The notes below the pieces were generated by a model, which worked only from the letters and a program-made list of their open reading frames with translations, ran no database searches and was not told the origin of the DNA. A stretch of 64,000 bases of DNA from HGM04593 sp045646845. Lineage in GTDB: Bacteria > Bacteroidota > Bacteroidia > Bacteroidales > Bacteroidaceae. Location: the NCBI GenBank assembly GCA_045646845.1, contig JAZRLO010000026.1, positions 1 to 64,000 on the forward strand, in the 5' to 3' direction. Shown piece by piece: positions 8,736 through 17,007 of the stretch (positions within the stretch are counted from its first letter, which is position 1; each line of letters opens with the position of its first letter). Made by a program: the position numbers and the translations under genes.

Positions 8736-10409
8736 TTACTTATACATGAACCTCTTGATGCTCAATTTCGGTGTCTTTTCAAAAGGCTCTTTCCTTATTT
8801 CGCATATAGTAAGTTTGCTGTATGCAGGCAATTCGGCATTGAGAGCGAAGAGATTCTCCTCCATCACCTTCTGCAACTGCTCTTCGTCCAAGCCGGCCTC
8901 GGAAACAGCATCGGGATTTGGAACAATGAGCGCGGCAAGACCGTGCTTACGTCCTACAACAAGCGATTCAGCAACATAAGGCAACTGGTTTACCAGGTCC
9001 TCTATTTCCTCGGGATACACATTCTGTCCATTTGCTGTCAGAATCATATTCTTGCAACGGCCCTTGATGAAGATATTCTCATTCTTGTCCATAAGACCCA
9101 TATCACCCGTCTTGAGCCAGCCATCCTCGGTGAATGTGGCCTTGGTAGCCTCTTCGTTCTTGTAGTAGCCTATCATTACAGAATCTCCCTTCGCCTGAAT
9201 CTCGCCCGGGACAGTTGCCGGATTCTCGGAATCGATGCGTATATCGACACCCGGATGCGCTACCGCACCGCATGAACGCATCACAAAATCCTGCCATCTT
9301 CTATAGCTGAGGAGAGGACCGCACTCCGTCATTCCGTAACCAACGGTATATGGAAGCTTTATTTTCTTCATTATAGCCTCTACCTCCTTGTTTATTGCAG
9401 CACCGCCAAGAATGATTCCGCCCTTGTGTATATTACCGCCGAAAGTGGTAATCAGTTTCTCGCGTACCTTCTTATATATAATTGAATTTATGCCGGGGAT
9501 TGCACGCAGGACACGCATGGCAGGTTTCTGCAACTGCGGCATCACCTTTGAGCGGAATATCTTCTCTATGAGCAATGGCACAGTAAGGAACATATACGGC
9601 TTGACATCGGCCAGAGCCTTCAACAGACGCGCAGGTATAGGCTTCTCCGTATATATGTTTATGTGGCAACCGCATGTGAAAGGATAGACGAAATCGAATA
9701 TCTGTCCGAAAATATGCGCCAACGGCAGAATAGAAAGTATCTTGTCATCCGCAACAGCCGGAATATGAGTACGGGCAAACTGTACATTAGATGAAATTGA
9801 ACGCGATGTAAGCATAACGCCTTTGGGAGAGCTGCTGGTACCCGAAGTATAACTGATTACAGCCAATGCGTCGAAATCGTTCTTGGCATAATCAATGTCG
9901 GCAGGAGTGACACCATTGGGATACTTGGCATTATACCCCTTCTCTACATCAGCCTTAATATTTGTAAGGATACCGCTGCAGTCAAGACGTACGTCGAGAG
10001 TCACGACATCAACCAGGCCGCAGAAGTTATCCAGAGAATTGAAATCACCGACAACCTTATCGCGTTCAAGATTTCCCAATATATTCTTGTCAACCATGAG
10101 CAAACGGCTGTCCGACAGACGCGTCAGGTCAACAATATTCTTAGGAAGAAAATCGGGAAGCAAGGGAACGCACACCGCGTCATATGAAACAATGGCGAAA
10201 TATGCCACGCACCACTCCGCACAGTTCTTTGCGCATAGAGCGATTTTTTCACCCTTCTTTATGCCACACTTTTCAAACAGAATATGTCTCTTCTCAATTT
10301 CCGATGCAACATCCCCGTAAGTCAAAGTATTGGCCCCGTAATTACTCAATGCAGGACGGGCCCAATTAGCCTTGATAGACTCGCTAACATAAGATAAATA
10401 GTGTTTCAT
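8736..10409 (-). CDS. AMP-forming acyl-CoA ligase, paralog 3
   Basis: A 557-residue adenylate-forming enzyme of the long-chain acyl-CoA ligase type. Its phosphate loop is the normal-length TSGTSSSPKGV, unlike paralogs 1 and 2. Other motifs are GYGMTECGPLLSY, WLKTGDMG, GRCKNMILTANGQNVYPEEIE and the terminal KTPKLSIKRFMYK. It pairs with paralog 4 by motif and by position: only 27 bases separate the end of paralog 4 from the start of this gene, so they are one transcript. No signal peptide. The substrate is unknown. Confidence 0.88.
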   Translation of the reverse strand: MKHYLSYVSESIKANWARPALSNYGANTLTYGDVASEIEKRHILFEKCGIKKGEKIALCAKNCAEWCVAYFAIVSYDAVCVPLLPDFLPKNIVDLTRLSDSRLLMVDKNILGNLERDKVVGDFNSLDNFCGLVDVVTLDVRLDCSGILTNIKADVEKGYNAKYPNGVTPADIDYAKNDFDALAVISYTSGTSSSPKGVMLTSRSISSNVQFARTHIPAVADDKILSILPLAHIFGQIFDFVYPFTCGCHINIYTEKPIPARLLKALADVKPYMFLTVPLLIEKIFRSKVMPQLQKPAMRVLRAIPGINSIIYKKVREKLITTFGGNIHKGGIILGGAAINKEVEAIMKKIKLPYTVGYGMTECGPLLSYRRWQDFVMRSCGAVAHPGVDIRIDSENPATVPGEIQAKGDSVMIGYYKNEEATKATFTEDGWLKTGDMGLMDKNENIFIKGRCKNMILTANGQNVYPEEIEDLVNQLPYVAESLVVGRKHGLAALIVPNPDAVSEAGLDEEQLQKVMEENLFALNAELPAYSKLTICEIRKEPFEKTPKLSIKRFMYK

Positions 10410-10436
10410 AATATACTTTAATATATTGATTATTGA

Positions 10437-12113
10437 TTAATTGTACATAAACCGTTTAATACTCAGCTTAGGCGTTTTTTCAAAAGGCTCGCTTCGCAGT
10501 TCGCAACGTCCTATCTGGCTGTAGGAAGGCAATTTCGCATTAAGTGCAAAGACATTCCCGTCAATCACCTCCTGTATCTTTTCAGAAGCTATGCCGTCGG
10601 CCGCCATAGCATCGTAGTCCACAACAAGGATTGCCACAAGCGCATGGTTACGACCCACAAGCACCGACTCCACGATATAAGGCAAAGAATTGAGCATCTC
10701 CTCAATCTCTTCGGGATAGACATTCTGTCCGCTCGCAGTGAGAATCATATTCTTGCAACGGCCTTTTATATATACACTGCCTTTGCTGTCCTGAATACCC
10801 ATATCACCGGTTTTGAGCCAACCGTCACATGTGAAGGAGTGCGCAGTAGCCTCTTCATTCTTGTAATACCCCTTTGTAACCACATCACCGCGGACCTGAA
10901 TTTCTCCCGGGAACTTTGACGGCCTGTCCGAATCAATGCGCAACTCAATCGTAGGAGAAGCGACACCGCCTGCATCATCAATGTACGGATGAGCCGAAGC
11001 GGTATAGCTAATAAGCGGACCGCACTCCGTCATGCCGTAACCCACAGCGTAGGGAATACGTATCTTGCGCATAACCTTCTCCACATCCTTGTTTATCGCA
11101 GCACCACCTATAAAGAAGCCTGCTTTTGATAGGTTGCCGCCGAACGTATCAACAATTTTCGCACGCACCTTACGTAATATAATCTGGCGCAGACCCGGTA
11201 TTGCAACAAGCACCCTCATGGCAGGTTTACGCAATACAGGAATCACTTTTGAACGAAACACCTTTTCTATTAACAAAGGGACAGTCAAGAAGATAAATGG
11301 CTTTACTTCGCCCAATGCCTTAATAAGACGCACGGGTACCGGTTTCTCTGTAAATATATTGACATGGCATCCGCAAGAGAAAAGGAATAGAAAATCGAAC
11401 GCCAGTCCGAATATATGCGCAAGCGGAAGTATCGAGAGTGTATTGCCTGGTTCTGTCACAGCCACCGGCACCAGTTTACGCGCAATCTCAACATTTCCCG
11501 ACAGAGAGCGGGCATTTAGCATAACCCCTTTGGGAGAACTGCTCGTTCCCGATGTATAACTTATTACAACAAGGTCATCCAATCCACCTATGGAAAAATC
11601 CATATCAGAAACAGAAAAACCATTGGGATACCTGCTTGCAAAATGCGCATCAACATCCGATTGTAAAACATTAACCGAAGTGCTATAATCAGATACTATA
11701 GAACGATTTACAATATTTGCTACGCATATAAAAGAGGGAGATACAATTTTCTTGGATATTCCGGCGCGTTCAAAACCAACCAAAGCACTGTCGTCAACCA
11801 AAAGCATTCTGCTGTCCGATTTCTCCGTCAACTGCATTATATTTTCGGGAAGAAAATCAGCTAACAGAGGCACAGCTACAGCTTCATATGACACAACAGC
11901 AATGAAAGCAACACACCATTCAGCCGAATTTCGTGAACAGATAGCTATATGATCCCCTTTCTTCACTCCGCACTTCTCGAAGAAAATATGCCATTTCGCC
12001 ACACCTTCAGCTATTTCACCGAAAGTATATGTAGCAGCACCATAATTGGAAATGGCCGGATTCGACCAGTTTCGCTTTATAGACTCTTCAACGTATGATA
12101 AAAAATGTTTCAT
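10437..12113 (-). CDS. AMP-forming acyl-CoA ligase, paralog 4
   Basis: A 558-residue adenylate-forming enzyme and first gene of a two-gene minus-strand operon with paralog 3. The motifs are TSGTSSSPKGV (phosphate loop), GYGMTECGPLISY, WLKTGDMG, GRCKNMILTASGQNVYPEEIE and KTPKLSIKRFMYN at the C-terminus. All catalytic positions of an active acyl-CoA ligase appear to be kept, so this is not a decaying copy. The upstream region has the GAACTTTGCATC element (12165-12172) shared with paralog 2. The acid substrate cannot be assigned. Confidence 0.88.
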   Translation of the reverse strand: MKHFLSYVEESIKRNWSNPAISNYGAATYTFGEIAEGVAKWHIFFEKCGVKKGDHIAICSRNSAEWCVAFIAVVSYEAVAVPLLADFLPENIMQLTEKSDSRMLLVDDSALVGFERAGISKKIVSPSFICVANIVNRSIVSDYSTSVNVLQSDVDAHFASRYPNGFSVSDMDFSIGGLDDLVVISYTSGTSSSPKGVMLNARSLSGNVEIARKLVPVAVTEPGNTLSILPLAHIFGLAFDFLFLFSCGCHVNIFTEKPVPVRLIKALGEVKPFIFLTVPLLIEKVFRSKVIPVLRKPAMRVLVAIPGLRQIILRKVRAKIVDTFGGNLSKAGFFIGGAAINKDVEKVMRKIRIPYAVGYGMTECGPLISYTASAHPYIDDAGGVASPTIELRIDSDRPSKFPGEIQVRGDVVTKGYYKNEEATAHSFTCDGWLKTGDMGIQDSKGSVYIKGRCKNMILTASGQNVYPEEIEEMLNSLPYIVESVLVGRNHALVAILVVDYDAMAADGIASEKIQEVIDGNVFALNAKLPSYSQIGRCELRSEPFEKTPKLSIKRFMYN

Positions 12114-12164
12114 ATTTCAATAAAAAAACACACCGCCAGCAGTCGTCGCCACCGATTTCCGATG

Positions 12165-12172
12165 CAAAGTTC
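12165..12172 (-). promoter_or_regulatory. Shared GAACTTTG element upstream of ligase paralog 4
   Basis: The minus strand reads GAACTTTGCATCGG, 52 bases upstream of the start codon. Confidence 0.4.
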
Positions 12173-12465
12173 GGAATTCATTTTCACAAATCTCAAAAAG
12201 AGCCATACACACGTGGTTATGTTGGTAAAATCTTAAAATATGTGGCAAAAAAAGATATATTGGGGTGAAATTGTATTGTAAAAATATGTAAATCGCATAA
12301 AAATTCGTGGTTTTCACCCCAAAAGACACATTTATGCGTACATTATGAACAAAAAGCAAGGAGTAGAAAAGAGAAGCCAAACATAAGCGACAAACAGTAA
12401 AAAGAATGCTGAAAATCATTTTTCAAAAAAAAGTATAAAAAATTAGGTTATACGAATAAAGCGAC

Positions 12466-12473
12466 TAACTTTG
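12466..12473 (+). promoter_or_regulatory. Bacteroidota promoter for the OadA-like gene
   Basis: TAACTTTG matches the -7 element, with TTAG at 12443-12446 (19-base spacing) as a partial -33 element. This implies a leader of about 90 bases. Confidence 0.6.
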
Positions 12474-12567
12474 CATATGCAGATTCAGCAAACAAGAATC
12501 ACAAAGAAAAACAACTTATAACAAGGAGCAGTTCTGCTGCTCCGGAAACAAAAACCAAAGAATCACT

Positions 12568-14340
12568 ATGGGAAGAGAGATTAAATTCAGTCTGGTATAT
12601 CGCGACATGTACCAGTCATCGGGAAAATTCCAACCTTTGGCAGAACAGCTTGAACGAGTGGCACCAGCAATCATAGAGATGGGGTGCTTCGCAAGAGTAG
12701 AGACCAACGGCGGTGCATTCGAACAGGTAAACCTCATGGCGGGAGAAAACCCGAATGTTGCCGTAAGACGTTTCACAAAGCCATTCAACGAAGCAGGCAT
12801 CCAGACACACATGCTTGACAGAGCATTGAACGCCCTCAGAATGTTCCCGGTACCGGCCGACGTGAGAAGAATGATGTACAAAGTAAAAAAAGCCCAGGGC
12901 GTTGACATAACACGCATATTCTGCGGCTTGAACGATACCCGTAACATTATTCCGTCAATAAAATACGCGCTTGAAGCCGGAATGACACCACAGGCAACCC
13001 TTTGTATAACAAGTTCTCCCATCCACACTGTAGAATACTACAGCGGCATTGCCGATGAACTGATAGAGGCGGGAGCAAAAGAGATATGTCTTAAAGACAT
13101 GGCCGGGATTGGCCGTCCGGCATTCCTGGGACGCCTGACTAAGAGTATCAAGGACAAACACCCCGAAATCATAATACAATACCACGGACACAGTGGCCCC
13201 GGCCTCTCCATGGCTTCAATACTCGAAGTATGCAAGAACGGTTGCGACATAATAGACACGGCTGTAGAACCGCTTTCTTGGGGAAAGGTACACCCGGACA
13301 TCATCAGTGTTCAAGCAATGCTTAAAGACGCCGGGTTTAACGTGCCGGAAATCAACATGAACGCATACATGAAAGTACGCAGCCTGACCCAGGAATTCAT
13401 AGACGACTGGATGGGTGTGTTCATGGACAACAACAACAAGCTGATGAGTTCTCTGCTGCTTACAAGCGGACTCCCCGGCGGCATGATGGGATCAATGATG
13501 TCGGACCTTGCCGGTGTCCACAAAGGCATAAACGGAATACTCCAGAGCAAGGGCAAGCCGACATACACCCTCGACGAACTGATGGTAGAGTTATTCAATG
13601 AAGTCGCTTACGTATGGCCGCGCGTTGGCTATCCCCCACTCGTTACCCCATTCAGCCAATACGTTAAGAACATAGCACTAATGAACCTTCTGTCACGCGC
13701 TCAGGACGAGCCCCGTTTCAGCCGCATGGACGAGAGCATGTGGGGAATGATACTCGGAAAGAGCGGACGTCTCCCCGGAGAAGTGGCTCCCGAGATTGTA
13801 GCTCTGGCCAAAGAGAAGGGATACGAATTCACAGATGCCGACCCACAGAGTTTCTACCCCGATGCGCTGGAGAACTACCGCAAAGAGATGAAAGAGCTTG
13901 GCTGGGACGAAGGTCAGGACGGCGAAGAACTATGGGAGTTCGCAATGCACGAGCGCCAGTACCGCGACTACAGGAGCGGTGTTGCAAAAGAGCGTTTCCT
14001 TGCAGACATCGAGAAGGCAAAGGATGCAGAAATGGCAAAGAAGGGCATAAGCATCGAAGAGATACAGGCAATCAAACATGCCAAGGCAGACCCGATTGTA
14101 GCACCGGAAAAGGGACAGGTCATTTGGGAGGTTGCCGTGAACGGTGAATCAATGCCACCCGCCATAGGCAGCCATGTGAACCCCGATGAGATGTTCTGCA
14201 CCATCATCACCCCATGGGGTCAGTTGCAGCCGGTTGCTACAGGCCTCGGCGGCAAAGTCGTTGAGATTTGCGCGAAGCAGGGCGACCACGTAAACCGCGG
14301 AGAGGTTATAGCATATATACAACGAGAAGAACTTTTCTAA
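12568..14340 (+). CDS. OadA-like carboxyltransferase with a lysine-less carrier domain
   Basis: A 590-residue protein of the oxaloacetate decarboxylase alpha / pyruvate carboxylase subunit B family. The N-terminal HMGL-like TIM barrel shows the metal-site phrase YRDMYQS (Asp13), LKDMAGIG with the active-site lysine, YHGHSGPG with the two metal-binding histidines, and LPGGMMGSM. A conserved carboxylase middle domain follows. The C-terminal 70 residues (about 520-590) look like a biotinyl/lipoyl carrier domain: the second half, GGKVVEICAKQGDHVNRGEVIAYI, is typical. At the place of the biotin-attachment motif AMKM the sequence reads TPWGQ (548-552), so there is no biotin lysine. Either a separate carrier protein supplies biotin or the chemistry differs. 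It stands alone, with its own promoter and terminator. Confidence 0.82.
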   Translation: MGREIKFSLVYRDMYQSSGKFQPLAEQLERVAPAIIEMGCFARVETNGGAFEQVNLMAGENPNVAVRRFTKPFNEAGIQTHMLDRALNALRMFPVPADVRRMMYKVKKAQGVDITRIFCGLNDTRNIIPSIKYALEAGMTPQATLCITSSPIHTVEYYSGIADELIEAGAKEICLKDMAGIGRPAFLGRLTKSIKDKHPEIIIQYHGHSGPGLSMASILEVCKNGCDIIDTAVEPLSWGKVHPDIISVQAMLKDAGFNVPEINMNAYMKVRSLTQEFIDDWMGVFMDNNNKLMSSLLLTSGLPGGMMGSMMSDLAGVHKGINGILQSKGKPTYTLDELMVELFNEVAYVWPRVGYPPLVTPFSQYVKNIALMNLLSRAQDEPRFSRMDESMWGMILGKSGRLPGEVAPEIVALAKEKGYEFTDADPQSFYPDALENYRKEMKELGWDEGQDGEELWEFAMHERQYRDYRSGVAKERFLADIEKAKDAEMAKKGISIEEIQAIKHAKADPIVAPEKGQVIWEVAVNGESMPPAIGSHVNPDEMFCTIITPWGQLQPVATGLGGKVVEICAKQGDHVNRGEVIAYIQREELF

Positions 14341-14360
14341 CTGAATTACAGATAGTTATG

Positions 14361-14408
14361 CAAAGATGGTGGCCTAAAAGTAAAGTAGGTCACCATCTTT
14401 TTTTGAGG
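14361..14408 (+). terminator. Terminator of the OadA-like gene
   Basis: AAAGATGGTG pairs with CACCATCTTT (with further partial pairing inward) and is followed by a T run, about 20 bases past the stop codon. Confidence 0.75.
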
Positions 14409-14495
14409 TTCGAATAAAAAGAGCTATTTTCAGGCTTGCGAAGGCTCAAAATACAGCAGTTTGCTTGAAGTAAATACCATTGCGTACGAGCAATG

Positions 14496-14570
14496 TTTGC
14501 GACAACAATGTGTTGTTTGCGACGACAACGCGAGAGAGCCTTGTTTGCGACAACGGGAGCTTTAGCTCCC
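14496..14570. repeat. Three short direct repeats TTTGCGAC(GAC)AAC plus hairpin
   Basis: Copies lie at 14496-14506, 14516-14529 (with GAC duplicated) and 14544-14554. They are followed directly by the perfect hairpin GGGAGCTTTAGCTCCC at 14555-14570. Unit spacing is irregular and the unit is only 11-14 bases, so this is not a CRISPR array. Confidence 0.55.
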
Positions 14571-14722
14571 CAAAGGAGCGTGCTTCCCTACCTTCACTCA
14601 TTAAAAAGGTAAAAAAACACAGCGAATAACCATATGAATACAAAACTTACACAATCATTCGCAAACCTTATAGACACCATATAACTTATTAAAATAAAGC
14701 AATTTATATCACTTCAACATTG

Positions 14723-15415
14723 TTATTTTCTGGCAGTAATATGGAAACAGGATTGCTTCACCTCGTATTTCACATAGCAACGTCCTGAATCCCTCAAGTC
14801 ACGTAGCACTTCTGCAAGAACTGCCTTCAGTTTCAGTTCATCCGCATCTGGGGCTTCATCATCATGCTTCTGAAAACGCGTATAGGTAATATCTACAGTA
14901 GTTCCGTAACAATGCACTGAACGCTCCGAGGCGTTTATATTGTTTTTAGAAAGTATCGTCACGTCATCATCGGTCCTGAGCACGGAGGTTACTATAATGC
15001 TGTGCGCGGGAAGATGTTTGTTCTTTAACGAGTCCTGAAAATTCTGTCCGATATCCCATAGCAGAGAAACTGCCTCTTTTACAAGGAAAGGTGACGAATG
15101 TTCGAGCTTATCGACAACGAACGGTTCAAAAAAACGCATCGCATCGCCCACAAGATAGAGTTCACGCGATGCATCCTTTATCCCCTCGCGTGATTGCAGA
15201 GGAACAATTCCAATCTGAAGGGCCGCCTGGGTATGCGTGTCGTTCAAATCATTAAACTCCTTGTTGCAGTTAAGATATATTATCCTGTTGGGCTTTTCAG
15301 GGACATTTACATTTTCCACGCCACCCTTTCCTGAAAATGTCTCCTTGACATAGCCACCGCAAGCAACAAGTAGAAACAGAAGGAACAATATGGCTATTTT
15401 ACAGAATTTAAGCAT
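14723..15415 (-). CDS. M15-like (DUF5715-type) lipoprotein
   Basis: A 230-residue predicted lipoprotein: hydrophobic signal and lipobox LVAC with Cys19. The mature domain resembles the DUF5715 group of Bacteroidota proteins. It keeps the zinc-site pattern of M15/hedgehog-type D-Ala-D-Ala peptidases: the SxHxxGxxxD phrase SVHCYGTTVD (Ser166, His168, Asp175) and a C-terminal CFH (His225), in the order His, Asp, His. This suggests a zinc-dependent peptidoglycan peptidase or amidase in the periplasm. The catalytic base is not identified, so activity is inferred. It lies 196 bases downstream of the LOG-family gene on the same strand, with no obvious promoter of its own. Confidence 0.72.
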   Translation of the reverse strand: MLKFCKIAILFLLFLLVACGGYVKETFSGKGGVENVNVPEKPNRIIYLNCNKEFNDLNDTHTQAALQIGIVPLQSREGIKDASRELYLVGDAMRFFEPFVVDKLEHSSPFLVKEAVSLLWDIGQNFQDSLKNKHLPAHSIIVTSVLRTDDDVTILSKNNINASERSVHCYGTTVDITYTRFQKHDDEAPDADELKLKAVLAEVLRDLRDSGRCYVKYEVKQSCFHITARK

Positions 15416-15611
15416 AGTACCGGAATAAAAAGTTCTTCATAATGACGCCCGTATTCAACACCTCGGAACATTCGTAGCTCTTTCCGCGGGAAATTCGGGA
15501 AAATTCTGACGCGAAATTAATAAAAAATCAAACGCAGTCACGCATGCGACCGAAAATATCAAAACCAAGCCTTTGTTATCGGTTAGTTCATTTGTGGTTG
15601 GCCGCAGGTCA

Positions 15612-16721
15612 TCACCCCTCCACGAAACGTATGATTTCCGCTTCTGCATCGGCAGGAGAATCGGTAACAGACAATATAAGATTCCTGTAACATCCTTTGC
15701 CCTGCAGTTCGGAGAGAAGAGGATATACAGGGAAGACACTGTTCCAGTACTCCGAACCGAGAAAAACCATCGGGCTCGCGTAGCCGCAAGTAAGATAGTG
15801 GTTCTGTGCCGCATCCTGGAATATTTCCTGCATTGTACCGGCACTTCCGGGAGAATATATCACACCACCCTTCGCTATCGCCAGAAGCCCATCTTCTCGT
15901 ATGCTATTATCGAAATACTTTGCAATGTGGGTTGCGAACGGAGTTGCCGGCTCGTGTCCGTAGAACCATGTCGGTATGCCGATGCTGGGACAGTCACTCA
16001 CGCGCGGAAGTTTGTCCATGAGGGAGAATGCCGAAGGCAACCAGTCGCAATCCTTGTATGATGGCGCATGCGAGAGCAAGGATATTGCTTCATCGACATA
16101 CTCATCCTCACGCCCGGCAAGCCACACGCCCAGATGTGCAGCCTCCATTGCACCAGGGCCGCCTCCTGTAACCATTAGACACCCCCTCTCGGCAAGATGC
16201 TTGGCTATAACCACTACCTTGCGGTATATTTCATCGGTACGCAACAGGGCATGACCACCCATCACCGCCACTACCCTGCGTTCGTCGTACATGGCCAGCA
16301 TGTCGTGAAGAGCGTCGCTTATTGAATGGTCGTGAAGCGAACGGGCAAGAGTTTCCGATATATCGGCAGCCTGTTTACCTTTTTCTCTATAATGTCTGTA
16401 AATGCGTGTATCATAGCATTGTGAAAATGTCACGGGATTATGGTAATCATAACCGGCATAAAGTTGGGATGGGGAATAGAGCTTTGCCGGGAACATATTG
16501 AACGGAGTACCGAGTCCTGGAAGCACGCAGCAGTCAGTGGAAAGTTCCGCACGCATGGCGTCGGGCATGGTACAGCCGAAGAAAATGCAATCCTTGAAAC
16601 GGCAAGCAACCGCATTGCGCCCGAATTCAATATTCTGGAAAGCATAATGCTCGAGCAACGCACCCGGAACAAGAAGAGGCAACAGGGCATCGTAACTCTC
16701 AATTTCAATGTATTTGTTCAT
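15612..16721 (-). CDS. LOG-family Rossmann nucleotide-binding protein
   Basis: A 369-residue cytoplasmic protein of the LOG / TIGR00730-like (COG1611) group, which includes cytokinin-activating phosphoribohydrolases and nucleotide nucleosidases such as PpnN. It has an N-terminal extension of about 140 residues before the Rossmann core. The core shows VAVMGGHAL, VTGGGPGAMEAAHLG and, in place of the family motif PGGxGTxxE, the variant PGSAGTMQE. The Gly-to-Ser change is conservative but unusual. A nucleotide monophosphate is the expected substrate. The promoter is at 16771-16778. Confidence 0.82.
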   Translation of the reverse strand: MNKYIEIESYDALLPLLVPGALLEHYAFQNIEFGRNAVACRFKDCIFFGCTMPDAMRAELSTDCCVLPGLGTPFNMFPAKLYSPSQLYAGYDYHNPVTFSQCYDTRIYRHYREKGKQAADISETLARSLHDHSISDALHDMLAMYDERRVVAVMGGHALLRTDEIYRKVVVIAKHLAERGCLMVTGGGPGAMEAAHLGVWLAGREDEYVDEAISLLSHAPSYKDCDWLPSAFSLMDKLPRVSDCPSIGIPTWFYGHEPATPFATHIAKYFDNSIREDGLLAIAKGGVIYSPGSAGTMQEIFQDAAQNHYLTCGYASPMVFLGSEYWNSVFPVYPLLSELQGKGCYRNLILSVTDSPADAEAEIIRFVEG

Positions 16722-16770
16722 AGTGGATTCTGTTTAGCATTTGCTAATATAGTCAAAAAGCAACAGAATG

Positions 16771-16778
16771 CAAAGTTA
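16771..16778 (-). promoter_or_regulatory. Bacteroidota -7 promoter element for the LOG-family gene
   Basis: The minus strand reads TAACTTTGC, a full match to TAnnTTTG, 50 bases upstream of the start codon. Confidence 0.6.
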
Positions 16779-16979
16779 TAATGCGAAATAAGAGAGTTAC
16801 ATATTTGTTTACACTATATAAAGAAAAACATATACTTCATCTCAACCTTAAATTGTTCACTCATATTTTCTTCAAGTCTTTCTCTCTCAACTTTTTATCG
16901 CGCAAACCTATATAAGAACACATTTTCGCTCGCTGTGAAATATTCAAGTAAACTTGATATTATTTCGCTCGCTTATGCG

Positions 16980-16987
16980 TATCTTTG
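16980..16987 (+). promoter_or_regulatory. Bacteroidota -7 promoter for the queuosine-precursor transporter
   Basis: TATCTTTGC matches the -7 element and lies only 20 bases upstream of the ATG at 17008. It also shows that the longer frame starting at 16954 is not the real start. Confidence 0.6.
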
Positions 16988-17007
16988 CAAAGAAAACAAA
17001 AAACATC

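Larger units (their letters stand above)
12114..12567. other. Divergent promoter region between ligase paralog 4 and the OadA-like gene
   Basis: A 454-base AT-rich region. It contains the minus-strand GAACTTTG element (12165-12172) and a plus-strand promoter (12466-12473). A 100-codon minus-strand open frame at 12117-12419 has no family resemblance and overlaps the promoter element, so it is not called. Confidence 0.55.
14341..14722. other. Gene-free region with short direct repeats
   Basis: A 382-base gap between the OadA-like gene and the M15-like lipoprotein. It holds the terminator (14361-14408), three copies of a TTTGCGACAAC word (14496-14554), and a hairpin GGGAGCTTTAGCTCCC (14555-14570). 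No gene is supported. Confidence 0.55.

Noticed and set aside
12117..12419. A 100-codon hydrophobic frame on the minus strand
   Set aside because: It lies in an AT-rich promoter region, overlaps the GAACTTTG element of ligase 4, and has no family likeness.
14496..14570. Possible CRISPR array
   Set aside because: The units are only 11-14 bases, spacing is irregular (10-15 bases) and there are no cas genes in the window.
16954..17007. Upstream extension of the queuosine-precursor transporter
   Set aside because: A -7 promoter element lies inside the extension at 16980-16987 and the conserved part begins after 17008.
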